Source: Flavobacterium filum DSM 17961 (GTDB lineage: Bacteria; Bacteroidota; Bacteroidia; Flavobacteriales; Flavobacteriaceae). Taken from it: a DNA stretch of 64,000 nucleotides. How positions within the stretch are numbered: the first letter of the stretch is position 1; each line of letters begins with the position of its first letter. Both the position numbers and the translations under genes were made by a program. This document shows positions 54,152 to 63,358 of the stretch, one piece after another. Location of the stretch: NCBI RefSeq assembly GCF_000425465.1, contig NZ_AUDM01000014.1, positions 1 to 64,000 on the forward strand, written 5' to 3'. Under the pieces are notes generated by a model. The model ran no database searches and was not told the origin of the DNA. It saw only the letters and a program-made list of their open reading frames with translations.

Positions 54152-56650
54152 ATGAATCGATATTTAGTTGCCATTTTACTGTTTATTATAACATTCTCTT
54201 TTGCACAGCCAAAATCACCTTATGAATTTCTTCCTAATTACGGAAAACAGGTTTCTCATTATCATCAAGTTGAAGCTTATTTTCAACAATTAGTTAAAGA
54301 ATCGGATTGGATAAAACATGAAAAATACGGTGAAACCACCCAGGAAAGAAATCTGAATGCTTATTATATTTCTACACCTGAAAACTTGAAAAATTTAGAG
54401 GAAATACGAAGAAATCATTTACATGAAATCGGATTGTTTCCAACCAAAAACAATAATAAATCAAAAGCTGTTGTTTGGTTAAGTTTTAATGTACATGGAA
54501 ATGAAATTGGTGCAATTGAAAGTGCTTTGTCAGTTGCGTATGAGTTGGTAAATCCAAATAACAAAGAAACCAAAAAGTGGTTGGAAGATATTGTTGTTAT
54601 TTTAGATCCTTGTCTAAATCCGGATGGTTTTTCCAGATATGCAAGTTGGTTACGAGATGTTTCCGGTTCAAAAACACATCCCGGACTTTACGATCGCGAA
54701 CACATGGAACCTTGGCCGGGTGGAAGACAAAATCATTATGTGTATGATTTGAACAGAGATTGGGCTTGGCAAACCCAACGTGAAACTCAGTTGAGGATGG
54801 ATTTATACCATCAATGGATGCCAATGGTGCATGCCGATGTGCATGAAATGGGATATAACGAACCTTATTTTTTTCCACCGGCAGCCGAGCCATATCATGA
54901 GCAAATTTCTCCTTTTCAGAGAGATTTTCACAAAAAAATTGGAGAATTAACCGCTAAAAAATTTGATAAAGAAGGATGGATGTATTACTCCGGTGAACGG
55001 TTTGATTTATTTTACCCAAGCTATGGCGATACGTATCCTTGCTATAACGGTGCGGTTGGAATGACCTATGAACAAGGTGGAATTGGTGCAGGAAGAGCAG
55101 TCACGATGAAAAATGGCGATATTTTGACCATAAAAGATCGTTTGGAACACCACACCAAAGCAATTTTGGCAGTAGTTGAATTGTCGTTTGTGCAAAAAGA
55201 AATGTTAACAAAAGAATTCAGAAATTTTTTCAAAGACAGTCGCACTAAACCAAAAGGAAAGTACCAAACTTATATTGTAAAAGATCATCCAAAAAATGCG
55301 GAACTTTTAAAACTATTAAACCGTAATCGAATTGAAGCTTCTTTTGCAGATGAATCAAGAAAACTTAACGGTTATCATTATCAATCAAATGCTGAAAAAG
55401 TATTTTCAGTTGAACCGAATGACATTATCATTTCGGTTGACCAACCAAGAGCAGTTTTGGCTCAGGTTTTATTTGAACCTCACCATAAATTAACAGATAG
55501 TCTTTCTTATGATATTACGGCTTGGTCGCTTCCTCATGCTTATGGAATTGAGAGTTATGCTTTAAAAGGTAAAGTAGCCTTCAAAACCAAATCAAAACAG
55601 TCAGTTATTAATCCTGAAAAATCGAATAATGTTTATGCGTACTATATTCCATGGAATAATCGTTCTTCTGCAAGGGTACTGAGTCTTTTACATCAAAATA
55701 ATATTAAAGTACGATATGCTTCAAAGGAAGTCACTTTTGGTGATGTTGTGATTCAGCGTGGTGGATTAATTGTGACGAAAGGTGATAATAGTAAGGTCGA
55801 AAATTTTGAAATAAAGGTTGCTACTCTTATAGCTGAAAAGAGCGATTATAAAGTACTTGAAACCGGAATGGCTAAAAAAGGAGGCGATTTAGGAGGCGAA
55901 AATTATCCTTTGTTAAAAGCTCCAAAAGTGATGGTTTTAAGTGGTAATGGTGTAAGTAACATTGATTTTGGACAAGTATGGTTTTATTTGGACCAAGTGG
56001 TTGAATATCCGACCAGTATTGTTGATGTTCAAAATTTTAATCGCGTTAATTTAGCGGAATATACCACCTTAATTTTACCGGAAGGATGGTATTCTTTTTC
56101 AGACAACCAAAAGAAAACAATAGATGATTTTATTGCCAGAGGAGGAAAAGTGATTGCTATTGGCGGAGCAGTTTCTCAATTTGAAGACAGAGAAGGATTT
56201 CATTTAACAAAATTTGCCACCGAAGACGAAAAAACGCAAGCACAAAAAATATTGGAAGAACAAGAACTTGCCGATCGGTTTTTAGAAGTTGAAAATGCAG
56301 AAAGAAGATCAATCTCTTCATTTGTTCCGGGGGCAATTGTTGAAAATAAATTAGACAAAACTCATCCTTTATCGTATGGATTAGGAGAACAATATTATAG
56401 TTTGAAAACTTCTGAAAACAAATATAAGTTGTTGAAAGGAGCTCAAAATATTATTTATGTCCCCAAAAATTATCAAAGTTCCGGTTTTATTGGTTATAAA
56501 TTGAAAAAGTCATTAGAAGAAACGGTAACTTTTGCTATTGATCATTACGGACAAGGAAAAGTGATTTACATGATTGATAATCCGTTGTTCAGAGGTTTTT
56601 GGGAAAATGGCAATTTATTATTTAGTAACGCGTTGTTTTTGGTAGAGTAA
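54152..56650 (+). CDS. Secreted M14-family zinc carboxypeptidase
   Basis: The 832-residue protein has a signal peptide (1-18, ITFSFAQ) and an N-terminal M14 domain (about 40-350). Zinc ligands are H115 and E118 (VHGNEIGAIE) and a His in HADVHEMGYN (H231), with catalytic Glu307 in TYEQGGIGAG. The C-terminal half (about 380-832) has a beta-sandwich/Rossmann part (LPEGWYSFSDNQKKTIDDFI, VIAIGGAVSQFE) like the glutamine-amidotransferase-type domain found after M14 in Bacteroidota. It would cleave C-terminal residues from peptides outside the inner membrane. A long hairpin follows the stop. Confidence 0.9.
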   Translation: MNRYLVAILLFIITFSFAQPKSPYEFLPNYGKQVSHYHQVEAYFQQLVKESDWIKHEKYGETTQERNLNAYYISTPENLKNLEEIRRNHLHEIGLFPTKNNNKSKAVVWLSFNVHGNEIGAIESALSVAYELVNPNNKETKKWLEDIVVILDPCLNPDGFSRYASWLRDVSGSKTHPGLYDREHMEPWPGGRQNHYVYDLNRDWAWQTQRETQLRMDLYHQWMPMVHADVHEMGYNEPYFFPPAAEPYHEQISPFQRDFHKKIGELTAKKFDKEGWMYYSGERFDLFYPSYGDTYPCYNGAVGMTYEQGGIGAGRAVTMKNGDILTIKDRLEHHTKAILAVVELSFVQKEMLTKEFRNFFKDSRTKPKGKYQTYIVKDHPKNAELLKLLNRNRIEASFADESRKLNGYHYQSNAEKVFSVEPNDIIISVDQPRAVLAQVLFEPHHKLTDSLSYDITAWSLPHAYGIESYALKGKVAFKTKSKQSVINPEKSNNVYAYYIPWNNRSSARVLSLLHQNNIKVRYASKEVTFGDVVIQRGGLIVTKGDNSKVENFEIKVATLIAEKSDYKVLETGMAKKGGDLGGENYPLLKAPKVMVLSGNGVSNIDFGQVWFYLDQVVEYPTSIVDVQNFNRVNLAEYTTLILPEGWYSFSDNQKKTIDDFIARGGKVIAIGGAVSQFEDREGFHLTKFATEDEKTQAQKILEEQELADRFLEVENAERRSISSFVPGAIVENKLDKTHPLSYGLGEQYYSLKTSENKYKLLKGAQNIIYVPKNYQSSGFIGYKLKKSLEETVTFAIDHYGQGKVIYMIDNPLFRGFWENGNLLFSNALFLVE

Positions 56651-56665
56651 AGTAAAAAAAATGTC

Positions 56666-56712
56666 AAAATGTCATATTTTTTCTGATTCGTCAGTCAAAA
56701 TATGACATTTTT
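56666..56712 (+). terminator. Long hairpin terminator after the M14 peptidase gene
   Basis: AAAATGTCATATTTT (56666-56680) pairs with AAAATATGACATTTT (56697-56711) around a 16-nt loop; T-rich sequence follows. The 15-bp stem is longer than in other terminators of the window. Confidence 0.82.
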
Positions 56713-56726
56713 ATTGGTTTTTGGTC

Positions 56727-56742
56727 TTGGCATAATACTTGT
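56727..56742 (+). promoter_or_regulatory. Sigma-54-like promoter upstream of dnaK
   Basis: TTGGCATAATACTTGT (56727-56742) has GG followed by exactly 10 nt and then G, as in the RpoN consensus TTGGCAC-N5-TTGC; the -24 half matches well, and the -12 half reads TTGT for TTGC. The predicted start site near 56754 leaves a leader of about 48 nt. No TAnnTTTG-type box is found between 56713 and 56801. Confidence 0.55.
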
Positions 56743-56801
56743 CATTTAGCGAAGTAAGTTTAACAAAACGAAATTAAAAACAAGCATACAAATTTATAAT
56801 T

Positions 56802-58691
56802 ATGGGCAAAATAATTGGAATCGATTTAGGAACTACTAACTCATGCGTTTCTGTAATGGAAGGTGGAGAACCGGTAGTAATAGCAAATGCAGAGGGAAAA
56901 AGAACAACTCCATCAGTAATTGCATTTGTTGAAGGAGGGGAAATTAAAGTAGGTGATCCTGCCAAAAGACAAGCAGTGACCAATCCAACAAAAACCATTG
57001 CGTCAATCAAACGCTTTATGGGTAATAAATATTCGGAAAGTTCTAAAGAAGCCGGAAATGTGGCATATAAAGTGGTGAAAGGTGACAACGATACACCTCG
57101 TGTAGATATTGATGGTCGTCTTTACACTCCACAAGAATTGTCAGCCATGACGCTTCAAAAAATGAAAAAAACTGCCGAAGATTATTTAGGTCAAACGGTT
57201 TCAGAAGCGGTAATCACTGTACCGGCTTATTTTAATGATGCTCAACGTCAGGCTACAAAAGAAGCGGGCGAAATTGCAGGTTTAAAAGTAATGCGAATCA
57301 TCAATGAGCCTACTGCGGCAGCATTAGCTTATGGTTTGGATAAAGCCGGAAAAGATCAAAAAATAGCGGTATACGATTTAGGAGGAGGAACATTTGATAT
57401 TTCTGTTCTTGAATTAGGGGACGGTGTTTTTGAAGTGTTATCTACAAATGGAGATACACACCTAGGTGGTGACGACTTTGACCAAGTAATCATCGATTGG
57501 TTGGCCAACGAATTCAACAGCGAAGAAGGAGTAGATTTACGTAAAGACCCAATGGCTTTACAACGTTTGAAAGAAGCCGCTGAAAAAGCGAAGATTGAAT
57601 TGTCTTCTTCTACGCAAACAGAAATCAATTTACCTTATGTAACGGCTACCGCTAGCGGACCAAAACACTTGGTAAAAACGTTAACCAGAGCGAAGTTTGA
57701 GCAATTAGCTGAAAGTTTAGTAAGACGTTCGATGGAACCGGTTGCAAAAGCATTGAAAGATGCCGGATTATCTACCTCTGATATTGATGAAGTAATCTTA
57801 GTAGGAGGTTCAACTCGTATGCCGGTTATTCAAGAGCAAGTGGAAAAATTCTTCGGAAAAAAACCATCTAAAGGTGTAAATCCGGATGAGGTTGTGGCCA
57901 TTGGTGCTGCTATTCAAGGTGGAGTTTTAACCGGAGATGTAAAAGATGTATTGTTACTTGACGTAACGCCTCTTTCATTAGGTATTGAAACTATGGGAAG
58001 TGTGATGACCAAATTAATTGAGTCGAATACAACCATCCCAACTAAAAAATCACAAGTGTTTTCAACGGCGGTTGATAATCAGCCATCGGTAGAAATTCAC
58101 GTGTTGCAAGGTGAAAGACCAATGGCAAATGACAATAAAACAATTGGTCGTTTCCATTTAGATGGAATTCCGCCTGCTCCAAGAGGTGTACCACAAATTG
58201 AAGTAACGTTTGATATTGATGCAAATGGTATCATCAAAGTTTCGGCAACCGATAAAGGAACCGGTAAATCACATGATATTCGTATCGAAGCTTCTTCAGG
58301 ATTAACACCGGAAGAAATCGAAAGAATGAAAAAAGAAGCGGAAATTAATGCTGAATCAGATAAATTAGCTAAAGAAAAAGCCGATAAATTGAATGAAGCA
58401 GATAGTATGATTTTCCAAACGGAAAAACAATTGAAAGAGTTTGGCGATAAATTATCAGATGCTAATAAACAACCTATCGAAGCGGCTTTAACCGAATTGA
58501 AAGTGGCATTTGAATCCAAAGATGTTGCGGTAATTCAACCGGCATTAGACAAAATCAACGAAGCTTGGAAAAATGCTTCAGAAGAAATGTACAAAGCTCA
58601 AGCTGAAGGACAAGGAGCACAACAAGCTCAACCACAAGCTGATGCAAGTGGTGATCAAACTCAAGATGTTGATTTTGAAGAAGTGAAGTAA
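56802..58691 (+). CDS. dnaK: Molecular chaperone DnaK (Hsp70)
   Basis: The 629-residue Hsp70 binds unfolded peptides in an ATP-dependent cycle with DnaJ and GrpE. The ATPase domain (1-385) has [17 protein letters not shown] (4-20), [31 protein letters not shown] and [11 protein letters not shown]. The substrate domain (about 395-510) has [11 protein letters not shown] and [13 protein letters not shown], and the C-terminal lid ends in the acidic tail [12 protein letters not shown]. Length is slightly shorter than E. coli DnaK (638), as usual here. DnaJ and GrpE genes are not adjacent. The upstream spacer has a sigma-54-like site instead of a housekeeping promoter. Confidence 0.98.
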   Translation: MGKIIGIDLGTTNSCVSVMEGGEPVVIANAEGKRTTPSVIAFVEGGEIKVGDPAKRQAVTNPTKTIASIKRFMGNKYSESSKEAGNVAYKVVKGDNDTPRVDIDGRLYTPQELSAMTLQKMKKTAEDYLGQTVSEAVITVPAYFNDAQRQATKEAGEIAGLKVMRIINEPTAAALAYGLDKAGKDQKIAVYDLGGGTFDISVLELGDGVFEVLSTNGDTHLGGDDFDQVIIDWLANEFNSEEGVDLRKDPMALQRLKEAAEKAKIELSSSTQTEINLPYVTATASGPKHLVKTLTRAKFEQLAESLVRRSMEPVAKALKDAGLSTSDIDEVILVGGSTRMPVIQEQVEKFFGKKPSKGVNPDEVVAIGAAIQGGVLTGDVKDVLLLDVTPLSLGIETMGSVMTKLIESNTTIPTKKSQVFSTAVDNQPSVEIHVLQGERPMANDNKTIGRFHLDGIPPAPRGVPQIEVTFDIDANGIIKVSATDKGTGKSHDIRIEASSGLTPEEIERMKKEAEINAESDKLAKEKADKLNEADSMIFQTEKQLKEFGDKLSDANKQPIEAALTELKVAFESKDVAVIQPALDKINEAWKNASEEMYKAQAEGQGAQQAQPQADASGDQTQDVDFEEVK

Positions 58692-58713
58692 AATTCAAAT
58701 TCAGATAGTAAAG

Positions 58714-58743
58714 AAAAGTCAGGTTTATTGCCTGACTTTTTTT
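58714..58743 (+). terminator. Intrinsic terminator after dnaK
   Basis: AAAAGTCAGG (58714-58723) pairs with CCTGACTTTT (58731-58740) around a 7-nt loop; T-run continues. Confidence 0.9.
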
Positions 58744-58825
58744 ATTTGTTTACTTTTTTTTGAAATAAAACTAATATTGATTAAAAAATTAGTAATTTTA
58801 GTAGCAGATTTTTAATCTTGTTAAA

Positions 58826-59503
58826 ATGAAAAATCTAAAGTTTTGGACCATTCTTCTTTTATGTGTAGCTTTAGTAGAAGTTACTGCGGAATATTTCAGG
58901 ATTTTACCTTTGATTTATGTTTTTAAACCGTTAATTTCCATTGTTTTAATGGTTTTATATTTTAAAAGTTCTGTAAAGAATGATCTTTTGTTTTACTTAA
59001 CTATCACCACTTCTTTACTAACGAATGTGTTGTTTATACCAAATGATCTTTTTTATATTTTCATTGGTTTAGTGGTATTTATTTTTCATAGATTAATAAA
59101 TATTTATTATATTATAAGAGTGATGAAAATAAAAGATTTTATTCCAGTAATCTTAGCTTCTGTTCCTTTTTTCTTGATTTTTTTCTACATCTTTTTTGAT
59201 ACAGATTTATTAAACGAAAAAGTGTATTACATCATGATAGTCCACAATAGTTTAATTTCGTTATTGGGAGGATTGGCACTTTCTACCTATATAATGAATG
59301 ATAGTGCGGTAAGTTCTTGGTTATTAATTTGTGTTTTGTCATTTGTTACACTGCATTTTATCATTTTCATTGAAAAATTTTATATCGATTTAAAAATTTT
59401 CAGACCGATTGCGATGAGTTTAAACGCTTTTGCTTATTACGCATTTTATCGATTCATCATTTTTGTTGAATCTAAAAAGGAAAAAAATAATGGAATACTT
59501 TAA
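58826..59503 (+). CDS. YhhN-like (lysoplasmalogenase-family-like) membrane protein
   Basis: The 225-residue protein has about eight hydrophobic helices filling almost its whole length. FRILPLIYVFKPLISIVLMV (about 26-45) resembles the KPL motif of the YhhN/TMEM86 family, whose animal member hydrolyses lysoplasmalogens. The acidic residues typical of that family are partly present (LVEVTAEYF). The identification is based on this pattern only. A related uncharacterised membrane family would look similar. A weak -7 element (TAATTTTA, about 58791-58798) precedes it. It is convergent with the nucleotidase gene. Confidence 0.55.
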   Translation: MKNLKFWTILLLCVALVEVTAEYFRILPLIYVFKPLISIVLMVLYFKSSVKNDLLFYLTITTSLLTNVLFIPNDLFYIFIGLVVFIFHRLINIYYIIRVMKIKDFIPVILASVPFFLIFFYIFFDTDLLNEKVYYIMIVHNSLISLLGGLALSTYIMNDSAVSSWLLICVLSFVTLHFIIFIEKFYIDLKIFRPIAMSLNAFAYYAFYRFIIFVESKKEKNNGIL

Positions 59504-59517
59504 AAACACATAAATAA

Positions 59518-60432
59518 CTAAACAAGGATTGATTTTCCATTGGCAACAATAGAGGAATCGTTATCAAAATAAAAATCAACTCTTCCTAAGTTGATACCAA
59601 AACATCCCACTTGATTAATTAAGACTTCTTTATCAATTGCATTTTTTGCAATTACCGGTTTATCAATGAAAGTGTGTGTATGGCCACCAATAATTAAATC
59701 AATATCTTGAGTTAGTTCAGCTAGTTTTAGATCACAAATTTTATTGGGTTCATTATTATAAGAATATCCTAAATGTGACAAACAAATCACTAAATCACAC
59801 TTTTCAACTTTTTTCAAAATGCGAACCATTTCAGTTGATGTTTCTACCGGGTCTAAATAAACGGTTTCTTTGTACATCTTTTTATCTACCAATCCGGCTA
59901 GTTCAACTCCTAAACCAAAAACGCCAACCTTGATACCGTCTTTCATAAAAATTTGATAAGGTTTTACAAAAGGATGCATGATGGTGTTTTTAAAATCATA
60001 ATTAGCAGATAATATCTGGAATTTCGCATGTTGCATTTGAGAGGCTAATCCATCAATTCCATTATCGAATTCGTGATTGCCAATGGTTGTTGCTTCATAA
60101 CCCAATTTTGACATCAGTTTGAATTCCAATTCTCCTCCATAGTAGTTGTAGTAGGGAGTGCCTTGAAAACTGTCTCCGGCATCTAATAACAAAACATTTG
60201 AATTTTCTTTTTTAATTTGTTCAATCAGTTTTGCACGTTGAACCACTCCACCCATTCCAGGATATTTTGGATGGTTTACCGGAAAAGCATCAATATGACT
60301 GTGCACATCGTTAGTGTGCAAAATAGTAAGTTTTTTGGTTTTTAGTGTGTCAAAACTACTCAATGAAAGTCCACCTAAACCAACTAATGTTGAACTTGCT
60401 AACGTGTTTTTAAGAAAATCTCTTCTTTTCAT
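59518..60432 (-). CDS. 5'-nucleotidase/metallophosphatase domain protein (N-terminal half of UshA-type enzyme)
   Basis: The 304-residue protein has a twin-arginine signal (MKRRDFLKNTLASST), implying export by Tat, and a calcineurin-type metallophosphatase domain: ILHTNDVHSHI (about 36-46), DAGDSFQGTP, IGNHEFDNG, CLSHLGYS and GGHTHTFID. These are the dinuclear metal ligands of UshA-like 5'-nucleotidases. It lacks the C-terminal substrate-binding domain, which is encoded by the gene directly upstream with only a 1-bp gap. Together they look like a bipartite periplasmic nucleotidase. The metal cofactor and substrate remain inference. Confidence 0.88.
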   Translation of the reverse strand: MKRRDFLKNTLASSTLVGLGGLSLSSFDTLKTKKLTILHTNDVHSHIDAFPVNHPKYPGMGGVVQRAKLIEQIKKENSNVLLLDAGDSFQGTPYYNYYGGELEFKLMSKLGYEATTIGNHEFDNGIDGLASQMQHAKFQILSANYDFKNTIMHPFVKPYQIFMKDGIKVGVFGLGVELAGLVDKKMYKETVYLDPVETSTEMVRILKKVEKCDLVICLSHLGYSYNNEPNKICDLKLAELTQDIDLIIGGHTHTFIDKPVIAKNAIDKEVLINQVGCFGINLGRVDFYFDNDSSIVANGKSILV

Positions 60433-60433
60433 T

Positions 60434-61213
60434 TTATTCTACAATTATTCTAGGTTTGGTTGAAATTTCAAGTGTATCCACTTTTTTGAAATAATCTATT
60501 AACAAGTTTCTGATTTTATATTCTAAATCAAAAAACCGAATATTCTCTTTAAAAAAAACCATATTATCACCCCCATTTGCTAAATAATCAGAGGTTGCTA
60601 CATAATATGTTTTATCGTCTTCCAAAAGTTGGTTTTGAATGGAAATCGATTTGATTTGAAGTTGTTTGTCCAATATTAATTCCATGCCGCTTAGAGGATG
60701 TGGTTTTTTTTCTACCAATAAATAATTAACTATTTCACGTACGGTTTTTCCTTTTAAAGCTAATACAACCATATTGTTTTCAAACGGCATGACTTCAAAT
60801 GCGGTTCGGGTAGTTACATTTCCTTTTGGAATGATCGAACGAATTCCGCCATGATTGAGTATACAAATATCAATTGATTTTCCGTAACGTTTTTCAAATA
60901 TTATATTGCTTTCTTTCATGCAAACATCGGCCATAAAATTACCAATATTGGTTTGCCATTCGCCTTTACTTTTATCTAACGTTTCCGGGCAATAGGCTAA
61001 AATACTGTCCAAATCTTTGTTGATGTGTGAGCGATATGGAGCAATAAATGCATCTAAAGTGGAATGGTCTTCTTGAAGATTGACAATCGGAATTTGTTTT
61101 CCTTCAACTTTATAATTGTGATAAGAAGTTTTGCAACCCAACAATAAAAGGAACAAAAATGTGAAAACGGTTAAATGTTTTATAAAATTGATTTTGTTTT
61201 TAAGATTTCGCAT
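60434..61213 (-). CDS. 5'-nucleotidase C-terminal domain lipoprotein (other half)
   Basis: The 259-residue protein has an SPII signal (LFLLLLGC, Cys about 27) and a 5'-nucleotidase C-terminal domain (about 75-245): NIGNFMADVCM, ILNHGGIRSIIPKGNVTTRT, EVMPFENNMVVLALKG and the substrate-stacking YLANGGDNMVFF. In normal UshA this part follows the metallophosphatase domain on one chain. Here it is a separate lipoprotein encoded just before the metallophosphatase gene, so the domain order on the chromosome is reversed. A complex of the two is inferred. Confidence 0.85.
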   Translation of the reverse strand: MRNLKNKINFIKHLTVFTFLFLLLLGCKTSYHNYKVEGKQIPIVNLQEDHSTLDAFIAPYRSHINKDLDSILAYCPETLDKSKGEWQTNIGNFMADVCMKESNIIFEKRYGKSIDICILNHGGIRSIIPKGNVTTRTAFEVMPFENNMVVLALKGKTVREIVNYLLVEKKPHPLSGMELILDKQLQIKSISIQNQLLEDDKTYYVATSDYLANGGDNMVFFKENIRFFDLEYKIRNLLIDYFKKVDTLEISTKPRIIVE

Positions 61214-61242
61214 TAAATAATGACTTTAATTCAATAAATTTG
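61213..61242 (+). promoter_or_regulatory. Promoter of the DUF6913-like/dapA unit
   Basis: TTA (61213-61215), N19, TAAATTTG (61235-61242) fits the flavobacterial consensus with one change in the -33 box. The ATG is at 61262. The site overlaps the start codon of the divergent nucleotidase gene. Confidence 0.65.
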
Positions 61243-61261
61243 TATTTCAAGTAAAGGTACA

Positions 61262-61780
61262 ATGTTTTTAAAGTTTTTCAAGAATTTATCCGCAAAAAGA
61301 ATCGTTAAAAAAAAGGCATTAAATGTTACAACCGACATTTCGCCTAATCGAATTCAAACAGTTGGCGTTTTGATTGATGAAACCTATTTTGAACACAAAC
61401 ATGATTTTATAAAACTATTAGTAGAATATGGTTTTTTGCCAGAAAATATTAGTGTTTTAGCATACAAAAAAGCGTATAAAAAAAAGGAAGAAATTAATTA
61501 TCCACATTTCAGTAAAAAAGATGTTTCTTGGATGGGAAGCATTGACAAAGAAGATGTAGTGTATTTTAAAGCTCAACCGTTTGATTTGTTAATCAATTAT
61601 TATGATTTGAAAAAAACACCTTTGGTCATTGTCACTCATGGTTCAAAAGCAAATTTTAAAGTGGGTTTTTCTTCTGTTGACAAAAGGTTAAATCACTTTA
61701 TGATTGATACAAAAGTGGAAAATTATCAACTTTTTACCGAAGAATTATTTAAATATTTAAAAATACTTAACAAAATATAA
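61262..61780 (+). CDS. Small conserved hypothetical (DUF6913-like)
   Basis: The 172-residue protein has a basic N-terminus ([18 protein letters not shown]), no signal peptide and an alpha/beta core ([47 protein letters not shown]). I recall a Bacteroidota family (DUF6913) with this layout found before dapA or bamD, but cannot confirm the number. It is 1 bp before dapA on the same strand and shares its promoter. The dapA/ferritin/bamD neighbourhood is conserved in Flavobacteria as I remember it, but this suggests no specific function. Confidence 0.65.
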   Translation: MFLKFFKNLSAKRIVKKKALNVTTDISPNRIQTVGVLIDETYFEHKHDFIKLLVEYGFLPENISVLAYKKAYKKKEEINYPHFSKKDVSWMGSIDKEDVVYFKAQPFDLLINYYDLKKTPLVIVTHGSKANFKVGFSSVDKRLNHFMIDTKVENYQLFTEELFKYLKILNKI

Positions 61781-61781
61781 T

Positions 61782-62663
61782 ATGCAATCATTAATTGGAA
61801 CGGGTGTGGCACTTATAACGCCGTTCAAAAAAGATTTTTCTGTTGATACTGAAGCGTTAACCAGAATAGTGAATTTTCAAATTGATAATGGAATAGACTA
61901 TTTGGTAGTTTTAGGAACAACGGCTGAAAGTGCAACCTTAACCTCTGCGGAAAAAGAATTGGTCATTCAAACGGTAATTGATGCAAATAAAAATCGTCTT
62001 CCTTTAGTTTTAGGTGTAGGAGGGAACAACACGCTTCAAGTGGTTGAAGAGTTAAAAACTAGAAATTTAAATGATTTTGTGGCCGTACTTTCTGTGTCAC
62101 CTTATTATAATAAGCCATCTCAAGAAGGAATTTATCAGCATTTTAAAGCAATTGCAGAAGCATCACCTTTACCGATTATTTTATATAATGTTCCGGGTAG
62201 AACTTCTAGTAATATGTTGCCATCTACCGTAATTCGTTTGGCGAATGATTTTAAAAACATAGTAGCCATTAAAGAAGCAGCAGGTGATATTGTTCAAGCG
62301 ATGAAATTGATTCAACATAAACCAAAAAATTTTCTTGTGATTTCCGGTGATGATATGGTAACTTTGCCAATGGTTTTAGCGGGTGGAGCAGGAGTTATTT
62401 CGGTAATTGGCGAAGGTTTTCCGAAACAATTTTCAGATATGGTTCGCTTAGGTTTGAATAGAAAGGTAGATGAAGCGTATGCTTTACATTACGAACTAGC
62501 TGATGCAATTGACATGATTTTTGAGCAAGGTAATCCGGCCGGAATCAAAGAAGTTTTCAAAGCATTAGGTTTATGTGAAAATGTGGTTCGATTACCGTTA
62601 GTAAATGTGAATGAAGATTTAGCGAACCGACTACAACAATTTGTAAAAAAAGTAAATAATTAA
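61782..62663 (+). CDS. dapA: 4-Hydroxy-tetrahydrodipicolinate synthase
   Basis: The 293-residue class I aldolase condenses pyruvate with aspartate semialdehyde, the first committed step of diaminopimelate/lysine and thus peptidoglycan synthesis. [10 protein letters not shown] (6-15) is the start motif, [10 protein letters not shown] (about 47) holds a conserved Thr-Thr pair, and the Tyr in [11 protein letters not shown] and Schiff-base Lys164 (IKEAAGD) are the catalytic residues. VISGDD binds the substrate region. Length is typical (290-295). It is joined to the DUF6913-like gene by a 1-bp gap and followed by ferritin after 16 bp. Confidence 0.96.
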   Translation: MQSLIGTGVALITPFKKDFSVDTEALTRIVNFQIDNGIDYLVVLGTTAESATLTSAEKELVIQTVIDANKNRLPLVLGVGGNNTLQVVEELKTRNLNDFVAVLSVSPYYNKPSQEGIYQHFKAIAEASPLPIILYNVPGRTSSNMLPSTVIRLANDFKNIVAIKEAAGDIVQAMKLIQHKPKNFLVISGDDMVTLPMVLAGGAGVISVIGEGFPKQFSDMVRLGLNRKVDEAYALHYELADAIDMIFEQGNPAGIKEVFKALGLCENVVRLPLVNVNEDLANRLQQFVKKVNN

Positions 62664-62679
62664 ATAAAAAAATAAAAAC

Positions 62680-63192
62680 ATGTTATCGAATAAAGTATTA
62701 GAAGCATTAAATGCTCAAATTAAAATGGAAGGAGATTCTTCTCAAGTATATTTAGCCATGGCTTCTTGGGCTGAGGTTCAAGGTTTTGAAGGAATTTCTA
62801 CTTTTATGTATAATCAATCTGATGAGGAAAGAATGCACATGTTGAAATTAATCAAATATGTAAACCAAAGAGGAGGAGAGGCTAAAGTTTGTGCAACTTT
62901 AGAACCTAAATTAGATTTATCAAATTATAAAGCATTGTTCAAACAATTGTTAGAGCACGAAATTAAAGTTTCAAATAGTATCAATGATTTAGTTGGTATT
63001 ACATTGGACGAAAGAGATTTTGCTACGCATAACTTTTTGCAATGGTATGTGGCTGAGCAAATTGAAGAGGAAGCCAATGCAAGATATATATTAGATAAAA
63101 TAAATTTAATTGGTGATGACAAAGGAGGATTGTACTTATTTGACAATGAAATGAAAAATTTCGTCAGTCCGGTAGCTCCACCAGCAAAATAA
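62680..63192 (+). CDS. Ferritin (non-heme iron storage)
   Basis: The 170-residue protein matches prokaryotic ferritins (FtnA-type) that form 24-mers, oxidise Fe(II) and store it. Di-iron ligands appear in order: E17 (KMEGDSSQVYLAM), E50 and H53 (DEERMHML), E94 (EHEIKVSNSI) and the C-terminal EQIEEEANA. Trp-rich ASWAEVQGF is a usual helix-A end. There is no heme-Met motif of bacterioferritin. Length is right (165-175). The gene is 16 bp after dapA and has its own terminator before bamD. Confidence 0.93.
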   Translation: MLSNKVLEALNAQIKMEGDSSQVYLAMASWAEVQGFEGISTFMYNQSDEERMHMLKLIKYVNQRGGEAKVCATLEPKLDLSNYKALFKQLLEHEIKVSNSINDLVGITLDERDFATHNFLQWYVAEQIEEEANARYILDKINLIGDDKGGLYLFDNEMKNFVSPVAPPAK

Positions 63193-63207
63193 TGTTAATC
63201 TAAACAT

Positions 63208-63243
63208 AAAAGATGCTTTTAATAGAGCATCTTTTTGTTTTTT
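63208..63243 (+). terminator. Intrinsic terminator after ferritin
   Basis: AAAAGATGCT (63208-63217) pairs with AGCATCTTTT (63226-63235) around an 8-nt loop; T-run follows. Confidence 0.88.
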
Positions 63244-63274
63244 TACACCGATTTCAGAGGATAAAAAAAATGTT

Positions 63275-63303
63275 TTGTAGTCTGTAATTAATAACTAAAT
63301 TTG
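63275..63303 (+). promoter_or_regulatory. Promoter of bamD
   Basis: TTG (63275-63277), N18, TAAATTTG (63296-63303) is a full match to the flavobacterial promoter. The transcript would start near 63310, with about 50 nt of leader before the ATG at 63359. Confidence 0.8.
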
Positions 63304-63358
63304 CAGTTCGGTTTTTGATGCTGAATTAGCATTAAAATCAATTACTAAAATTCATCAA

